The notes under the pieces are model-generated. The model worked only from the letters and a program-made list of their open reading frames with translations, did no database searches and was not told where the DNA came from. Positions 51,501 to 63,724 of a stretch of DNA of 64,000 nt are shown one piece after another (the stretch's first letter is position 1; each line of letters begins with the position of its first letter). Location of the stretch: positions 558,001 through 622,000 of the forward strand of contig VWZX01002936.1 of assembly GCA_013399015.1 (NCBI GenBank), given 5' to 3'. Source of the stretch: Galbula dea. Taxonomy: Eukaryota; Chordata; Aves; Piciformes; Galbulidae. Both the position numbers and the translations under genes were made by a program.

Positions 51501-53493
51501 GTACAATGGGAACTGAAGATGCAATCAACCTAGGAGGGAGGGGAACAGTCCTGTTTAGAGTAGGGCTTGCATTGCCTGTATTGAAATTGCTGCTTGAGAT
51601 CACTTAGGGACCAGGATTCTGTATATGATCATTGCAATGATGAGGACATAGGTCAGCACTGTAGCTCTTCCTCTATCATGAGAGCATGGCTGCAGGAGCC
51701 AGTTCATGCCCACTAGCATTGCAGTCTCCAGAAGTAATCCATGCTCACAGTGACACCATCTAATATTGTGCCACACTCATAAAATTAGGTTAGGAAATAC
51801 ATTTTGAGCTCTACAAGTAAATGTTCGACAGTTAAAGAAAATGATACTGTTAGTGTTTATGAAGGGGGGAAAATGTGAAGCATTTCTTCTTATTGCATGT
51901 ATTTAAAATGCAATAATTCTTCCTCAGGTAAAGCTTTTCATTGTTTTAAGAAAGACAGAAGAGTTCATCCAGTGTTTCATTCTGAGGAAAAATGGAAAAC
52001 CAAAACCAGACAAGGGAGAGCTCATTAATTTCTGTGAGAGAAAAGATGCAGATCACCAGACACCCATGATACAGTGTGGTGTCTTTAACCTTACATCTTT
52101 CAAATACAAGAGCTGGGATAGGAAAAGATACATTCTATTGGGTTTCTGATTTTGTTCTTTGAAGACACAGTTTGGTCATAGGTTTAACTGGTATTCTTCC
52201 AATTCAGACAGTATCACATTATATGCTCTGTCCTCTGATTTGAGTGTTATTTAGCTGTTCAAGAGCTATCAATCTGTCATAGGTAGGTAGAAAAGTCATC
52301 CATTTCCTAATGTTTTTCAGTCTATCTCCGTGCTTTGCATAGCACATTAGCAATGTTTATAGTGGGACTTTCTCAACATGCTCTCATGAGCATGCAGAGG
52401 TAGAGATCCAAACACATCAACCATGTGGTAATGAGAAACTGACTTTAGTTTGTATTATTTCATATTTCAAATTTAAATGCTTTTACATATTAGCTGTCTT
52501 CATATTTACTGTTACTATATTTCAGCAAGTTTTAAAAATAACAGCAAGAGAACAATAAAAGTCACAAACAAAAATTGTTCTTTTCAGATTTACAATGGAC
52601 TGGAAATTTGATTTTTAAATATTTTAATGCATGACTCACAGAGCCATTACAATATAGTCACCTGTTTTATTCTCTTAATATACATAAAAATAAATCTAAT
52701 AGTACAAATACATACAATTTAAAATCTGTACTACTTCCACCTGTGATTGTAAACAATTGTATGTATTGTAAATAGAAATTGAATATTGGAAATAATTCTA
52801 TGCTGAATTGTGTTCAAAATCCCTGAGAAATAGTAAAATAAAAATTAATAACTTCTCAGTCTAAAGCATTTGAATTATACCTATAATAGTGAAGTTTCCA
52901 GAGCTACCATAGCATAACAGTGGATGAAGTTATCATCTGCCATGGACCAATACTGAAAGCTGCTAGATTCAAATAGATGCTTATGCTATAAATAGTAGGA
53001 AATGTGCCATCTGTGAGTATTTCCCAGCAAACCAAGGTATCACCCCCACTGACATATTCACACAAGAACCCCTAACCACTCCAACTTGATAAACCATTTA
53101 AATGTCATTTGAAATATTCCATATATCTCAAATCAAATCACTCTTCTTTCTCCTCCAAGACAGACTGATTTTAGCAGAAGCTAATTACATTCTAAAAATA
53201 ATTCGAGTTCAATCACATCTTAATCCTCAAACACATTCAAGCATATTCCTAGCCCTGAGCCACAAGATCAAAGGTGGTAGTGGTTAGGCTTAGAATACCT
53301 AGTATAAATCAGGCTTTGGGTGGAGTGGAAAGGGTAGAGGGACAGAGAGAAGGGATTTTTCTACATGCAGCACCGTGTTTGGCATTAGCCAATGTTTTTA
53401 GACCATCCATTTCTTCAACATCAAATCCAGGCAAGTACAATTGGATTGTGTCTTTTGGTAACTGTCTGGTTTTCATCTTTGTTTTCCCTGTAG
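42571..53493. other. AT-rich unique sequence, no gene or young repeat seen
   Basis: Nearly 11 kb without any transposon I can recognise and without a supported exon. Two adjacent 16-base copies of 'catgctccctcactta' lie at 48945-48976. A-rich runs occur at 47222-47255. If the exon at 53494 is real, this is the intron before it, or contains upstream exons too short for me to recognise. Confidence 0.5.
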
Positions 53494-53703
53494 ATACCAT
53501 TGTCTATGAATGTGTCAACATTTCTTGCCTATGATCAGCCCACGATAAGTTACTGTGGAGTACATCATGAACTGCTTGCTCACAAGCCCTATGACTCGAA
53601 TATCCAGGAAGAAGCAGTGGAAACACACCTAGAAACTGATCTGGATCTGAGCACAATAACAACAACAGCACGAATCAAAGAACACAGTCAACAACTGACT
53701 TAA
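53494..53703 (+). CDS. candidate last coding exon of an unidentified host gene
   Basis: The upstream sequence 'gttttcatctttgttttccc' followed by 'tgtag' ending at 53493 is a good vertebrate 3' splice site. The TAG of the acceptor lies in frame, so the frame opens exactly at the junction (phase 0). From there 69 codons run to TAA at 53701-53703, starting IPLSMNVSTFLAYDQPTISY and ending ARIKEHSQQLT. The peptide is hydrophilic with no membrane segment. It has an acidic stretch (EEAVETHLETDLD) and a Thr run (STITTTA), as expected of a cytoplasmic or otherwise soluble C-terminal tail. CpG-containing codons (ACG, TCG, CGA) stand out against the CpG-poor surroundings. An AT-rich 3'UTR with AATAAA follows. 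I do not recognise the protein and found no upstream exon. Against it: frames of this length also occur by chance in this window. Confidence 0.5.
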   Translation: MPLSMNVSTFLAYDQPTISYCGVHHELLAHKPYDSNIQEEAVETHLETDLDLSTITTTARIKEHSQQLT

Positions 53704-54370
53704 CTGGTCTTGGGTTTTTGTCGTCTTGGTTGGTTTTTTTTCCTGTAGCAGAGGCTGCAACCAAATTCTATGTAACATTATGGACAGAAGTGAGAAGACA
53801 TAATATCATGGATTTTTGGATCTCTGTTCCAATTAAAAATTAATCACAAAGAGTATTTGTTTCAAGTCTGCAATTTGTAATGAGTTAAGTTGTGCGGTAT
53901 TTTTTTGACTTCAGAGTATGACCCTGACAGTGAATCTTTTTCAAAGCTCATCCTACCTACCTGTATAAACTGTACAGATGTAATGTATTTTTCATATTGT
54001 AAAGTTTCAATTACCAAGAACAGCTGGTATGTACAGTACCATAATTTAATTACATCTTACTTCACAGCTTTCAGTTTCTAAAGTTTAAAATTAACAACAG
54101 TTATTTCTTGTGTTATTATGTTACTCTGGTTTTTGTAAGGATCATTTTGTTACTGCTTTTGTGCCCAAAAAACTTTAATCTAAAAATTCTGTCCTTTGCA
54201 GAATATGCACTGTTTTTACCATGTTTAATGTGTAGAATTTTATCTACTTGTTCCAGAAGTAATGCATTAATCAAAAGGAGGGTTTAACAATTCAGACTAA
54301 TAAGAAATCCTTGAAATACATAGCCAAGTTTTCTTATCAATGAAAATAATAAAAAAATAACATTTCTTCC
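53704..54370 (+). other. candidate 3' untranslated region
   Basis: AT-rich sequence directly after the stop codon of the candidate terminal exon, without repeats, ending near a canonical AATAAA at 54348-54353. The end point is set by the usual 10-30 base spacing and is inference. Longer forms using later signals are possible. Confidence 0.35.
54348..54353 (+). promoter_or_regulatory. candidate polyadenylation signal AATAAA
   Basis: The first canonical AATAAA that I see downstream of the candidate stop codon, in 'gaaaataataaaaaaataac'. A moderately T/G-rich stretch ('acctgttgctttg') follows at about 54377. AATAAA is common by chance in DNA this AT-rich, so support comes mainly from position. 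Confidence 0.35.
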
Positions 54371-57300
54371 AACTTACCTGTTGCTTTGAAATACAGCTTG
54401 ATTTATAAGTCAGAAAAATGTAATGATAAACATATACTTCAACAACCAAGTTTATGTAGACAACAGTTAGCTGATGCTGACAGTTTTGTACAGTCTCACT
54501 GTTCTATGAGACAACATGGACAGGAGACTTTAACAGGCAGCTCTTTACAAAGCCTGCTATGAAGGTACAGCCTGCCAAATCAGGCAGTTGCATTCCTGCT
54601 TAAAGACAAATGGGCCCAAAATCTGCTTCTGTCAAAGATAGCTGCTGACAGAAGTGACAACAGAAACAAGCCCTTAGAGTTGTACTACTCCTAAAATATA
54701 AAATGTTACTTAGAAGAAAGAAATCTATACTTTGCTGAAAAATACAGTAATTTGGACCAAATGGTGAAAGTTAGTAGTCATTTAACACTATGATACATCA
54801 AGCTAAGGAAAAAAACCCCCAAATCTAAGTCTTTAACAATTACTACATTGCTTATTTGTAGATCATTTAATGCTGGATTGAAACATTCTTACAATCTCAT
54901 TCTTTGGTTTTAAATCTTCCAGACTTCTCAATACTGTATGAGAATAACTTTTCTAATACTACCCCCATGTTGTAATCATAAGTGATTACAGAAATCAGAA
55001 AAACATTATATCATGCTGATTCAGTAAAACAGAAAAGAGAATATGAACTTTCCAAACCAGAAAAGAATAAAATTTCATATGGCAAAGCAACTTTTTTATA
55101 ATAAAGAGAAATTCTATGACCACAAATCTATTTTTCTGAATGTTTATCCCACCATATTTTCATGTAGCTTCAAAGCAGAAGACTGAAGTTTAAAATCACA
55201 GTTCGATTGTTTGTACAAAATATAAAGCAAATATAATGAAAAATAGCTTCGAAACATTGTTAACAAATGAATCTGCATTCATTATCTTTTAAGTGGAAAG
55301 AGTGTCAAATCAGAAGACATTGTACTGGTTATTTATTTAGCAGTTTAGATTTTGTAACGTATTTTGCATAAATTATTTGCTATTCAAAACATTACTTGTC
55401 TTTTTAAGACTCATCTTAAACTTCCACACTTCAGTTTATTTCTTTACTACACTGGTTCTTGGATTTCTGGTCATCTTCTACAGTGCTGGAATTCTACTAT
55501 GCACAGTTGGAAAACACATTTTTCTAATATAAAATGAAACCAAAAATGAAGGTGTTATTCTGGAGTTGAGTGACTTTTGTACTGTGGGAAGAAGTTAACT
55601 GCTTCATTTCATTGTTTTTAAGGTTTAGTGTTCAGGCATTTTGGTCATAACAGAGGGCCTGAGCTGTTAGGATCAAATACCATCCTCCCAAATGTTTCTT
55701 CCAGTTGTTCTTACTCTCTTCCTAATCTGTGCCTGGATCCACGATCCTCAGATATTTACAGTGCATGAACATGGTCTTGGAACTGATGCAGTTACAGAAA
55801 ATGCATAAATGTTCCTCATGAACTTCTCATGTATGGAGATCTGCACTACATGAAGACTTTTAGTGTTAGATTAAAAAAACTTAAGCTAAGGAATATGATA
55901 AAATATTTTCTTATGCTATGAGAGGCAAAATCTTTTTGATGTATCTGATTAAATAAGCACAACTGGGTATAGATTCATGGCCACACAAAGGTTTTTCCTT
56001 TTATTTATTTTCCTCTATCACGAAGCATACAGTAATGAATCTGATTTGTCTTGGAGCTCTCCTGAAAGACTAGTCCTTTCAGACCAAAACATCAGTTGAC
56101 AGATGGTGGAAGAGCAGGGTCACAGAAGTTGGAGCAGCTCTGCACCTCACAGAACTGCCTACCACAATCAAGTCTCTGGGCGTTAGCAGTGCCAGGCTCT
56201 CTGTAACCTCAAAGGGCCACTCTCGTGCTCTTAAAGAAAGACACAACAGCCCAAAGTGGCAATGTGATACACACCCACCCCAAATCTAGAGTATAGCAAC
56301 ATACTTTTCCATAAATATAAGAGGATAAAATTTTTTAATGGACTACCTCAACCCTAAATCTGCTATTGTCAGCAAGATGGATGTCTTCAGGAAAACTAGA
56401 TGGCAGGTAGGTACCTTTCATTAAAAACTATGTCATGAAAAAACAATCTAGGTTGAGCTAATCCAAGCCAGGACTCACTCCTAAAGTCCTATGTTACTGT
56501 GGGTATGCCTGCTTTCCAACAGTTTATTACCAGCTATACACTGACTCTGAGTGCACAGAAATAATAAATACTCTAGTGATGTGGACAAAACAAAGAAGTA
56601 TTACCTAATAAAGCCCCACGCTTCTTAGGTATAAGTTAGGAAGAAGAAAGTAGGCTGACCCTATGGGCTCAGATATTTATTTACAGAGGAGGAACACTTT
56701 CATATATCATTCTCCTTTCCAGTAAGATACATAAACCAGAAATAGATGTAGCCAACGGCATCAATCTCAGTCTTACAGTTAAGTGACACCATCAGACCCT
56801 GGCAGATCATTTTAACACGAAAAAGCTGGGTGAATTCATTATGCTTGCAAAATGCAAACTGATAGAGAGCATAACCTCTATCAATAAAAAAAATGCAGAC
56901 AATTTTAAAAATAAATCTAGCTACAAGCAAAAATTCAACATCATCCATCAGTGGATTATGTTTGTGAAGCAATTTACAGGGCTGAAACACCCCTTAGGAA
57001 ACTAAACACAAGCATCTAAATGGAGGTCCTATTTAAAAGAGGGAAGATTAATGCTTCATCTGATAAATCACTACATATGTCTCAAGACAGTACATAAAAA
57101 CCTAACAAATATCAAAATACCTTCTATACAAGAAAACAAATGACTGTTTCAATTAAAAAGTAATCAAAATTTGCAGTACAAGGCATTGTACAAACTATTT
57201 GCAAGGGACTTGAGAGCTAACACTAACAGCAAAAAACCCCCCACATATACATGGTTTTCAGGAATACATTGCAAATATCACACTTCTTTTGGCAACACAC

Positions 57301-59127
57301 AACAAGTAGAAAATGTACCAGCCTCAGAAGTTGTGGACTAGCTTGCTTTTCTGGCAGCCATGCAATTTGTCTTCTTCTCTCTCGAGGCATTCTTATCTTA
57401 TGATTTCCAATCTTCAGGTTGGACAAGAGAATAGAAATTGTGCAAAGCACATAACAGGTGGTAAAAAAAAACCCAAAAAACAAAACAGCAAGGGCAACAC
57501 CAATTACTAGAAAAATAAATCCAAGATTCCAGTATCAACAGATTTTTAATAAATTCTGGAAATTGCTTTATTAGCAATGTAGGTACTCCAAGAGTATGAA
57601 TGTAAACAAATTACATGGTCACATATAGTGTGTGATATAGCTGTATTTAGTTCTCAACTGGTCCAGCAGAAATAGTCTGTTGAACAGGTAAGAAAGAACA
57701 GTTCAACTCATGTCCCTAGCTTGATCATCCTCTCTTGAGGGAATGATCTTTTGCTCCAGACTTTTGCATGGATCTCAGGGGCCTGGGCTTCCTGAAGGCA
57801 AATCTTTACAGTAAAGGCATAAAAAATGGTTTTACTCAGTCAGATCAAAGCTATATCTAGGCTTGAACTAAAGAATGGGGCAGGAACACAGCAATATTTC
57901 CCCAGAATGCCCCTATAGACTAGAACAACTTGTAGGTAAGGGACTTACTGAACCAAATGTGGTGTCCTAGTAGTCGCTCTCTGAATGCATCCACACTCCC
58001 TCTGAAGCCATACAAATTTGTCACATTTACAAGTCCTGCAGAAAGTAAATTTGCTTTGACAAAGAAAGCTGCCTCTTTTCTTTGTTCATGTAGAAATGAA
58101 AGGTACAGTAGTGTAATAACAACACTTTTCACTTCCATTTGTGACACAGAACTATGATTATCACATAATTAATAATGATGTGGTGACTTACAGGTTGCTT
58201 GAAAAAAATCCATCCAGACTTCTGAAGTACAGACATTATCTGAAACCCTGTAGATTTAATTACTAGATTTCCCTCAGGGCAGGTCTTAAAATCAAGACAG
58301 TCTCAGGCCATCACAATGGTAAATAAAAAATAAGCCTGTTTCTCACAAAGTATTGCAAAACACTTTTCAACATAGAAAGACACACATGCACCTCTTATTA
58401 GATACAAGTTTGACTGTATGACCTATATTTTAAAGCAGATGTTCATTAAATTCTTCAAAAAAGCCTTAACATTTAAATGAATTAATAGTCCTATTATAAA
58501 GTAATAAGGCCAAGTTCCATTTTCCTGCTCTACCTAATTATAGCATCTGATTAATTTTAATTATAAAGTTTCAGAATAAATCAACGTGAACATCATCAGG
58601 GTTCATGATTAATGTTAATTTAATGAACACCTAAGGAACTAAGATTTTCCCACTAGAATCTTGCCAAGATATTTTATGGTAGCTGAAGTGCAGCATGTAG
58701 AACTGTGAAAATCCCACATGGCATGGAGCTTATATTCTACTTTATCAACATCAATTTTGTATGTAAATAACTAATTCTTAAAAGTGTCTCTTTAGATGGT
58801 TAACTACAAAGCAGCACCTGCTGTTTAATAGCAAATGAGCCTGCAACATGGAATTCATTATTCTGAGTCCTGTTCCATTAAAGCTTTAATACATTCACAG
58901 TAGTGGACACTTCAAAGTGTCACTACTACAGACATTACACATAACAATAATAATATACTAGTGAGCATTCATTAATGTTACAGTAGGATGAATTTTTTTT
59001 TAATTAACATTAATAATTGATTGCATGGTTAATTGGGTTAATCAGCATAAGTAGGATGGATGTTATTGTAATAAACAGTAAAAGAACTAGAAGTGTTTAG
59101 CTATAAAATAATGCTTTATCCAGCTTT
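54371..59127. other. AT-rich sequence, no supported gene
   Basis: No transposon recognised. A 38-codon frame at 55692-55808 looks like a signal peptide and is discussed as a finding. From about 58550 the sequence becomes rich in TAAT/ATTA motifs, also a finding. Confidence 0.5.
58899..58927. other. near-perfect palindrome
   Basis: The left arm 58899-58912 (agtagtggacactt) pairs with the right arm 58915-58927 (aagtgtcactact). That gives 13 base pairs, one bulged G and a 2-base centre. It could be a dimeric protein-binding site or chance. The centre is too tight for a stable RNA hairpin without opening a few pairs. Confidence 0.6.
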
Positions 59128-59478
59128 CATAGAATCATAGAATCATACAATGGCTGATGTTTGAAGGGACCTTAAAGATCATCTAGTTCCAACCCCCCTG
59201 CCATGGGCAGGGACGCCACATGCACTAGACCAGGTCATCCAGGGCCACATCCAGCCTGGCCTTAAACACTGCCAGGGATGGGGCCTCCACAACCTCTCTG
59301 GGCAACCTGTTCCAGTGCCTCACCACCCTTTGGGTAAAGAACCTCCTTCTAATCTCTAGCCTAAATTTCCTCTCCTTCAGCTTGTATCCATTCCCCCGTG
59401 TCCTGTTGCAATCCAACCAGGTGAAAAGTCTCTCCCCGTCTACTTTATAACCCCCTTTCAGGTACTGAAAGGCCCTTC
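59128..59478 (-). mobile_element. CR1 LINE, 5'-truncated, antisense, well preserved
   Basis: Opens with two full reversed octamers (catagaatcatagaatcata), then 'gaagggaccttaaagatcat' and 'ctagttccaacccccctgcc'. On the minus strand, codons ending at 59225 give the ORF2 C-terminus: NRTRGNGYKL, FRLEIRRRFFTQRVVRHWNR, EVVEAPSLAVFKARLDVALD, then DLV and a stop. Homology stops near 59478 after 'aggtactgaaaggccctt'. The open frame and intact tail suggest a comparatively recent insertion. Confidence 0.94.
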
Positions 59479-60128
59479 TACTTTGTATTCCACAAGAAAT
59501 AAGACTTCTAAGTGTTATGCAATGGATGCAATTCAGCAATAGTTCTATCTAAAATCTAATCAGAAAGTGATTGCACTAACAAAACATACTTCAAAGTCAC
59601 AATTTAAACATTGCATATACTAATTCTGTGCTTCTTAGAGAACAAAAACGCATCAACTAGGTATGAGAATACTCATGACAAGAAAACAATGTGTCCCTCC
59701 AGAACTGTGCACACCAATAACTTCAGTAGTTTCATACTAGAGTGTGTCTGAATGAGGTATGGAAAGCCATTAACTGAACCATTCTTATTGAATATACTTT
59801 TTTGTCACTCATTCTTTCAAAAGAATAGTGAAACTGATTTCTTTTTTTAGTAATGATGATATACCTCCCTTTTACATCTTGCAGTTGGCAACTTCCCTTT
59901 TAGAGAACATGGAAAGCCACATACTTAATCTAGACTTCACTATCCAAAAGCCTGATTCTCATTTTCAAGGAACTATCAAGGGTATATGCAACTATGCAAA
60001 TAAAATTCATGAAGACTTTTCTTCTCTTGTCTTCTACTTTAGCATTACCTAAATGTTTCATATTTCTTCTTCCTACACTTCTACAACTTGCCTTTCTCCA
60101 AGTTCTGTCACTAAGGAGAATGCTAGAA

Positions 60129-60180
60129 TTAAAAAAAAAAAAAAAAAAGGAAAGAAAAAAAAGGAAAAAAAAAAAAGGAG
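60129..60180 (+). repeat. A-rich (A/G) low-complexity tract
   Basis: Long A runs broken by GG or GAAAG. No retrocopy or SINE body is recognisable immediately upstream, so it is not obviously a poly-A tail. Confidence 0.85.
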
Positions 60181-60256
60181 ATTCTTCAAAAAGAAATACT
60201 GACTTTCACAAAAGAGTTAAATCATGGACAGGCAAACCAAACAGCACACCGTAGCT

Positions 60257-60257
60257 N
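60257..60257. other. single-N assembly join
   Basis: One N between 'gtagct' and 'gggttttatt'. I see no repeated sequence on its two sides, unlike the joins at 27706 and 28250. Confidence 0.9.
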
Positions 60258-60374
60258 GGGTTTTATTTTTCTCTCTTTGTACCCTAATTCCTTGAACACA
60301 CTTTAGTACATGGCAGTATAAAGTGTCTTAATTCCACTTTCATCAAGGGATTACAACACAAACTTCAAAAGTGG

Positions 60375-60560
60375 AACTGGAAGGGCTGAAGCCCATCTCA
60401 AAGTAAACCCACCTTTACTATAATAGGTGCTTTTCTAACTTCCAAAAACTTCAGTCTTCAGAGACCACAACATCTTCATCAATCTGTACCCATGATTAAC
60501 TATTCTTGCTATCAGAATATTTCTCCTTATGCCTAACCTAATTGCTCCTTGCAACTGTTG
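60375..60560 (-). mobile_element. ancient CR1/L3-like LINE relic
   Basis: The antisense of the old CR1/L3 3' region can be followed on the plus strand: 'tctaacttccaaaaacttca', 'agagaccacaacatcttcat', 'atgattaactattcttgcta', 'tttctccttatgcctaacct', 'attgctccttgcaact'. High divergence, no octamer tail, approximate ends. It belongs to the same age class as 16964-17142 and 36376-37120. Confidence 0.62.
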
Positions 60561-60575
60561 GAAGTCTGCACTCAT

Positions 60576-60600
60576 AGATATATATATACACACACACACA
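60576..60600. repeat. compound (TA)n(CA)n microsatellite
   Basis: Alternating TA units pass directly into CA units. A separate short TA run lies at 60724-60737. Confidence 0.9.
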
Positions 60601-63600
60601 GAGGTTACTACTGAAAGAAAGTCTCATTATGTTTTATGAGAATAAAGCAAGATGTTTTCCAATATTTGAGCTTTCAGAAAGACAGATGCACTACTTGTGA
60701 AGATGAGCAGTACATTATTTTAAATATATATATATATTTTTAATTATATGCTTAAATAGGAATGGAGTTAGTGAACCTGATTGGGAATATGCATTATCAA
60801 TAAGTTTTATTTCCATTTTTAAGACACTACCATATGTAAGCTTTATAAAACAAGATTTGTAATCCTGTCTACTGTCTGGCTTCTATATAGCCATTTCTAT
60901 ACTACTTTTTTTCCTGAAGCTTTCTTCCACTTCTCTATTTCTTTGAATAACTCCTTCTACAAAGAATCTCACTGAAAATACTTGGGTCCCAAAAAGACAC
61001 AAAGATCTGCCTCTGTTCTTCACTGCAGGATCAATCTCATGGTTTAAATTTAAAATGACAAACATAAGTTGCTACCAGTCTTCTTTCCCATATTCACAAG
61101 TTTTGACAATTGTTCATCCTTTCCTTCCCTACCTGCATGCATTTTGCCTCAGGATTTTTTAAATTCCACCTTTTCTTTAGAAAATCAATTAAGAAACCCA
61201 CTGCAATTAAGAACTGATTTCAGATCATTTATACTGCTTATTTCTATTGTAAGACTTTAAGGTTTTCTTTTACAAAATTCAGAAGAGTAGGGGAAATTTA
61301 TTCAAGGGCATTCTTAATACAACAAAAATCAAAACAGTTACTGAAATAAAAGACTCAAATTGCTAGCTAAAACTTGAAACAATTTAAATGCAAAGATAAT
61401 TCAGTGTTACTCCTGAGAGAAGATGAAAAAAAAAAAAAGAGGATATAAGCATTATAGATGTAACTAAGTCATGCTGCAGGAACAGAAAAACTATAATCTC
61501 AAAAATTATATGGAGCTACAGTAGAAGATATCTAATGCTGTTTTTTATAAAGGAGGTACAAGCTAATAAGGCACTGAAAGTAAGAGATGAGAAGGATTAA
61601 ATATAAGTCTGGACTGACTACACACGAGCAAACAACCCAATAATGAAAAAGGCTTCTTCCTTCTTCCCAAATTAAAGACATTATTGCCATTTTCTCTGTA
61701 TCTCTGAGTAATCAGTAAGCCAGTATCCAAATGTAAATTATTAAGAGGGACAAAAAAGCTGGCCTTATATACATGAAATAACAGGAGCAACTAACCACAG
61801 AGAAAAAGACAAGACCCACATATGCAAACATTTAAACCTCAATTCCCTAATGGCTCTGGGAGGCAAATGACAAGGCTTTACATTAGAGCCTCAATCAAGG
61901 GCTTTTATACTAAAAATAATATTTTGCTAATGACCTGTTTCACCTAAGAGGACTTGAGGAAACCACAGGAAGTGGAGAAGTAAATCAAAGACAGACTTTT
62001 ATTAATAAACAAACAGGTTTATATAAACAATAGCATACTTAAAGACAGCAAAATATTGCTTATATGAAAATTAATTCAAATACCTGAGGGAATGAGGACA
62101 TACAATGCTGCCTATCAAAAGAAGAGATCTGCTATGCTTTAGTGGTATCTTTTCCATTAACACCACAGATTTCAAGACTATTGGTCTTAAAGGTAGGCTT
62201 GGTAAAGAATTAAAAAACCAAGCAAGAGTTACAAAAAGAAAACATTTAACATATGAATACTAACAATAACAGGTCAACTAAGGTGAAATAGTATGAGTTG
62301 CTTTATAAGTTTATTGCCAGGCTGAAGAGAGAAACAAACAAACCAGCAATTAGGAATAAGGGTGAAATGTGCTAACTACCAATAATAACTCAAGGATCCT
62401 TACAGTTATTTCTCATGCAAAGCCAGTATCTCCATTAATGTTCTCTAAAATAAATCAGTATTTCACTGAAAGATACCTTCTTCTATGCCACTAACTTTAG
62501 GAAATATATCCAACTAGGGAAACAAAAGTAATTCTATCTGTAGAGGAGAAGGAGCAGGTGTGTAAAATGGAGAAAGGAAGGAAAGAAAAAAGTAAGAGAA
62601 GTGGGCATAGAAAGACAACCAAAATGATTCAACTATGAAGAACTTCAGGGAGCTGTGTAACTGTTCATTATGGTAACAGATTAAGATAAGCAAATAAATC
62701 AGAAATAATGAAAATGGGAAGGCACAAATGAAGCTGCTCATTCATATTGATCGGTTCCAAATCAGATTTGGCCTTTTGTGGAAGAGAAATGAACAGAATA
62801 CTATCTGAACTAATGTTATCTTTTTGGCTTGAATACTTCATTCTCTTTGGACATGGATCAGGGTAGAGCTATCATTTTCTTTCAACAAAAAGGGCTTTCA
62901 CTTTGCAACAAAAACTCTCAAAAGACTTAGTTTTAAAAAAGAAATTCATTTTTCACCTTTAGTAAAAGCACACCAAAACCCATAAAATATTCTCCTCCCA
63001 AAATTCTTATAAGAATAAGAGCTTTGCAATCAGATATACTTGATTTAAGGATAATGAAGCAGGTTTTGTGGGCTGCAGAACCTTATAAATATTTTCAGAT
63101 TTCTTTTGGGATTGAGGGAAAAGGGGAATTGTTGAAGAAAAAGATGATGGATTACATTTGCCTGTGGGTAATAAGGCTTCCTACAAAGAGCAACGGCATA
63201 CTCTGAAAAATTACATGGAATCTGAGGTCAAAAGAGACATACAGAGTCTAGTCCTGGTCAGAAATTTCAGCTTCCACAATATACTGATAAAACATGTGTG
63301 AGGAAAACTGGATGAATTCATTGTATTTTTCAACCTTTTTTTTATTTATTACTTTGCTTATCTTTAACTGTAGGGCAAACTACAATTTCTTCCTCCTTCT
63401 TTGCAGAAATTCTTCCACTTTGTATCATGAATGTCAACAGAAAAAGAAACTAATAAGCAAGCTGCATAGAAAGAATGTTAAAACATCAGAAACACAGCAC
63501 AATTCCAATTTAAGAAAAAAGAGATATGACCTGGATTTTATTTTAACAAAAATATTGAGTATTTTTTTCAAAGAATGTTTATAAAACACTACAACCACCA

Positions 63601-63724
63601 TGGGTGTCTGGAAATATAGGCAACAACAAAAAGCAGAGCATGAAATATTCAACAGACCACACTTTTAAAGAAATTTGTAAGACTTGCTTCCCACCCTCAC
63701 ACTCCTCTCCCTTATTTTCACCAG
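60601..63724. other. AT-rich unique sequence, no gene seen
   Basis: Short, overlapping open frames only. No repeat apart from TA and A runs (61428-61439). No supported RNA or gene. Confidence 0.5.

Larger units (their letters stand above)
59479..60374. other. AT-rich spacer with an A-rich tract and a gap
   Basis: No gene. It holds the purine tract at 60129-60180 and a single N at 60257. Confidence 0.6.

Noticed and set aside
53274..53534. 86-codon frame overlapping the candidate terminal exon
   Set aside because: It crosses the polypyrimidine tract and acceptor in another frame and ends shortly after. A shadow frame.
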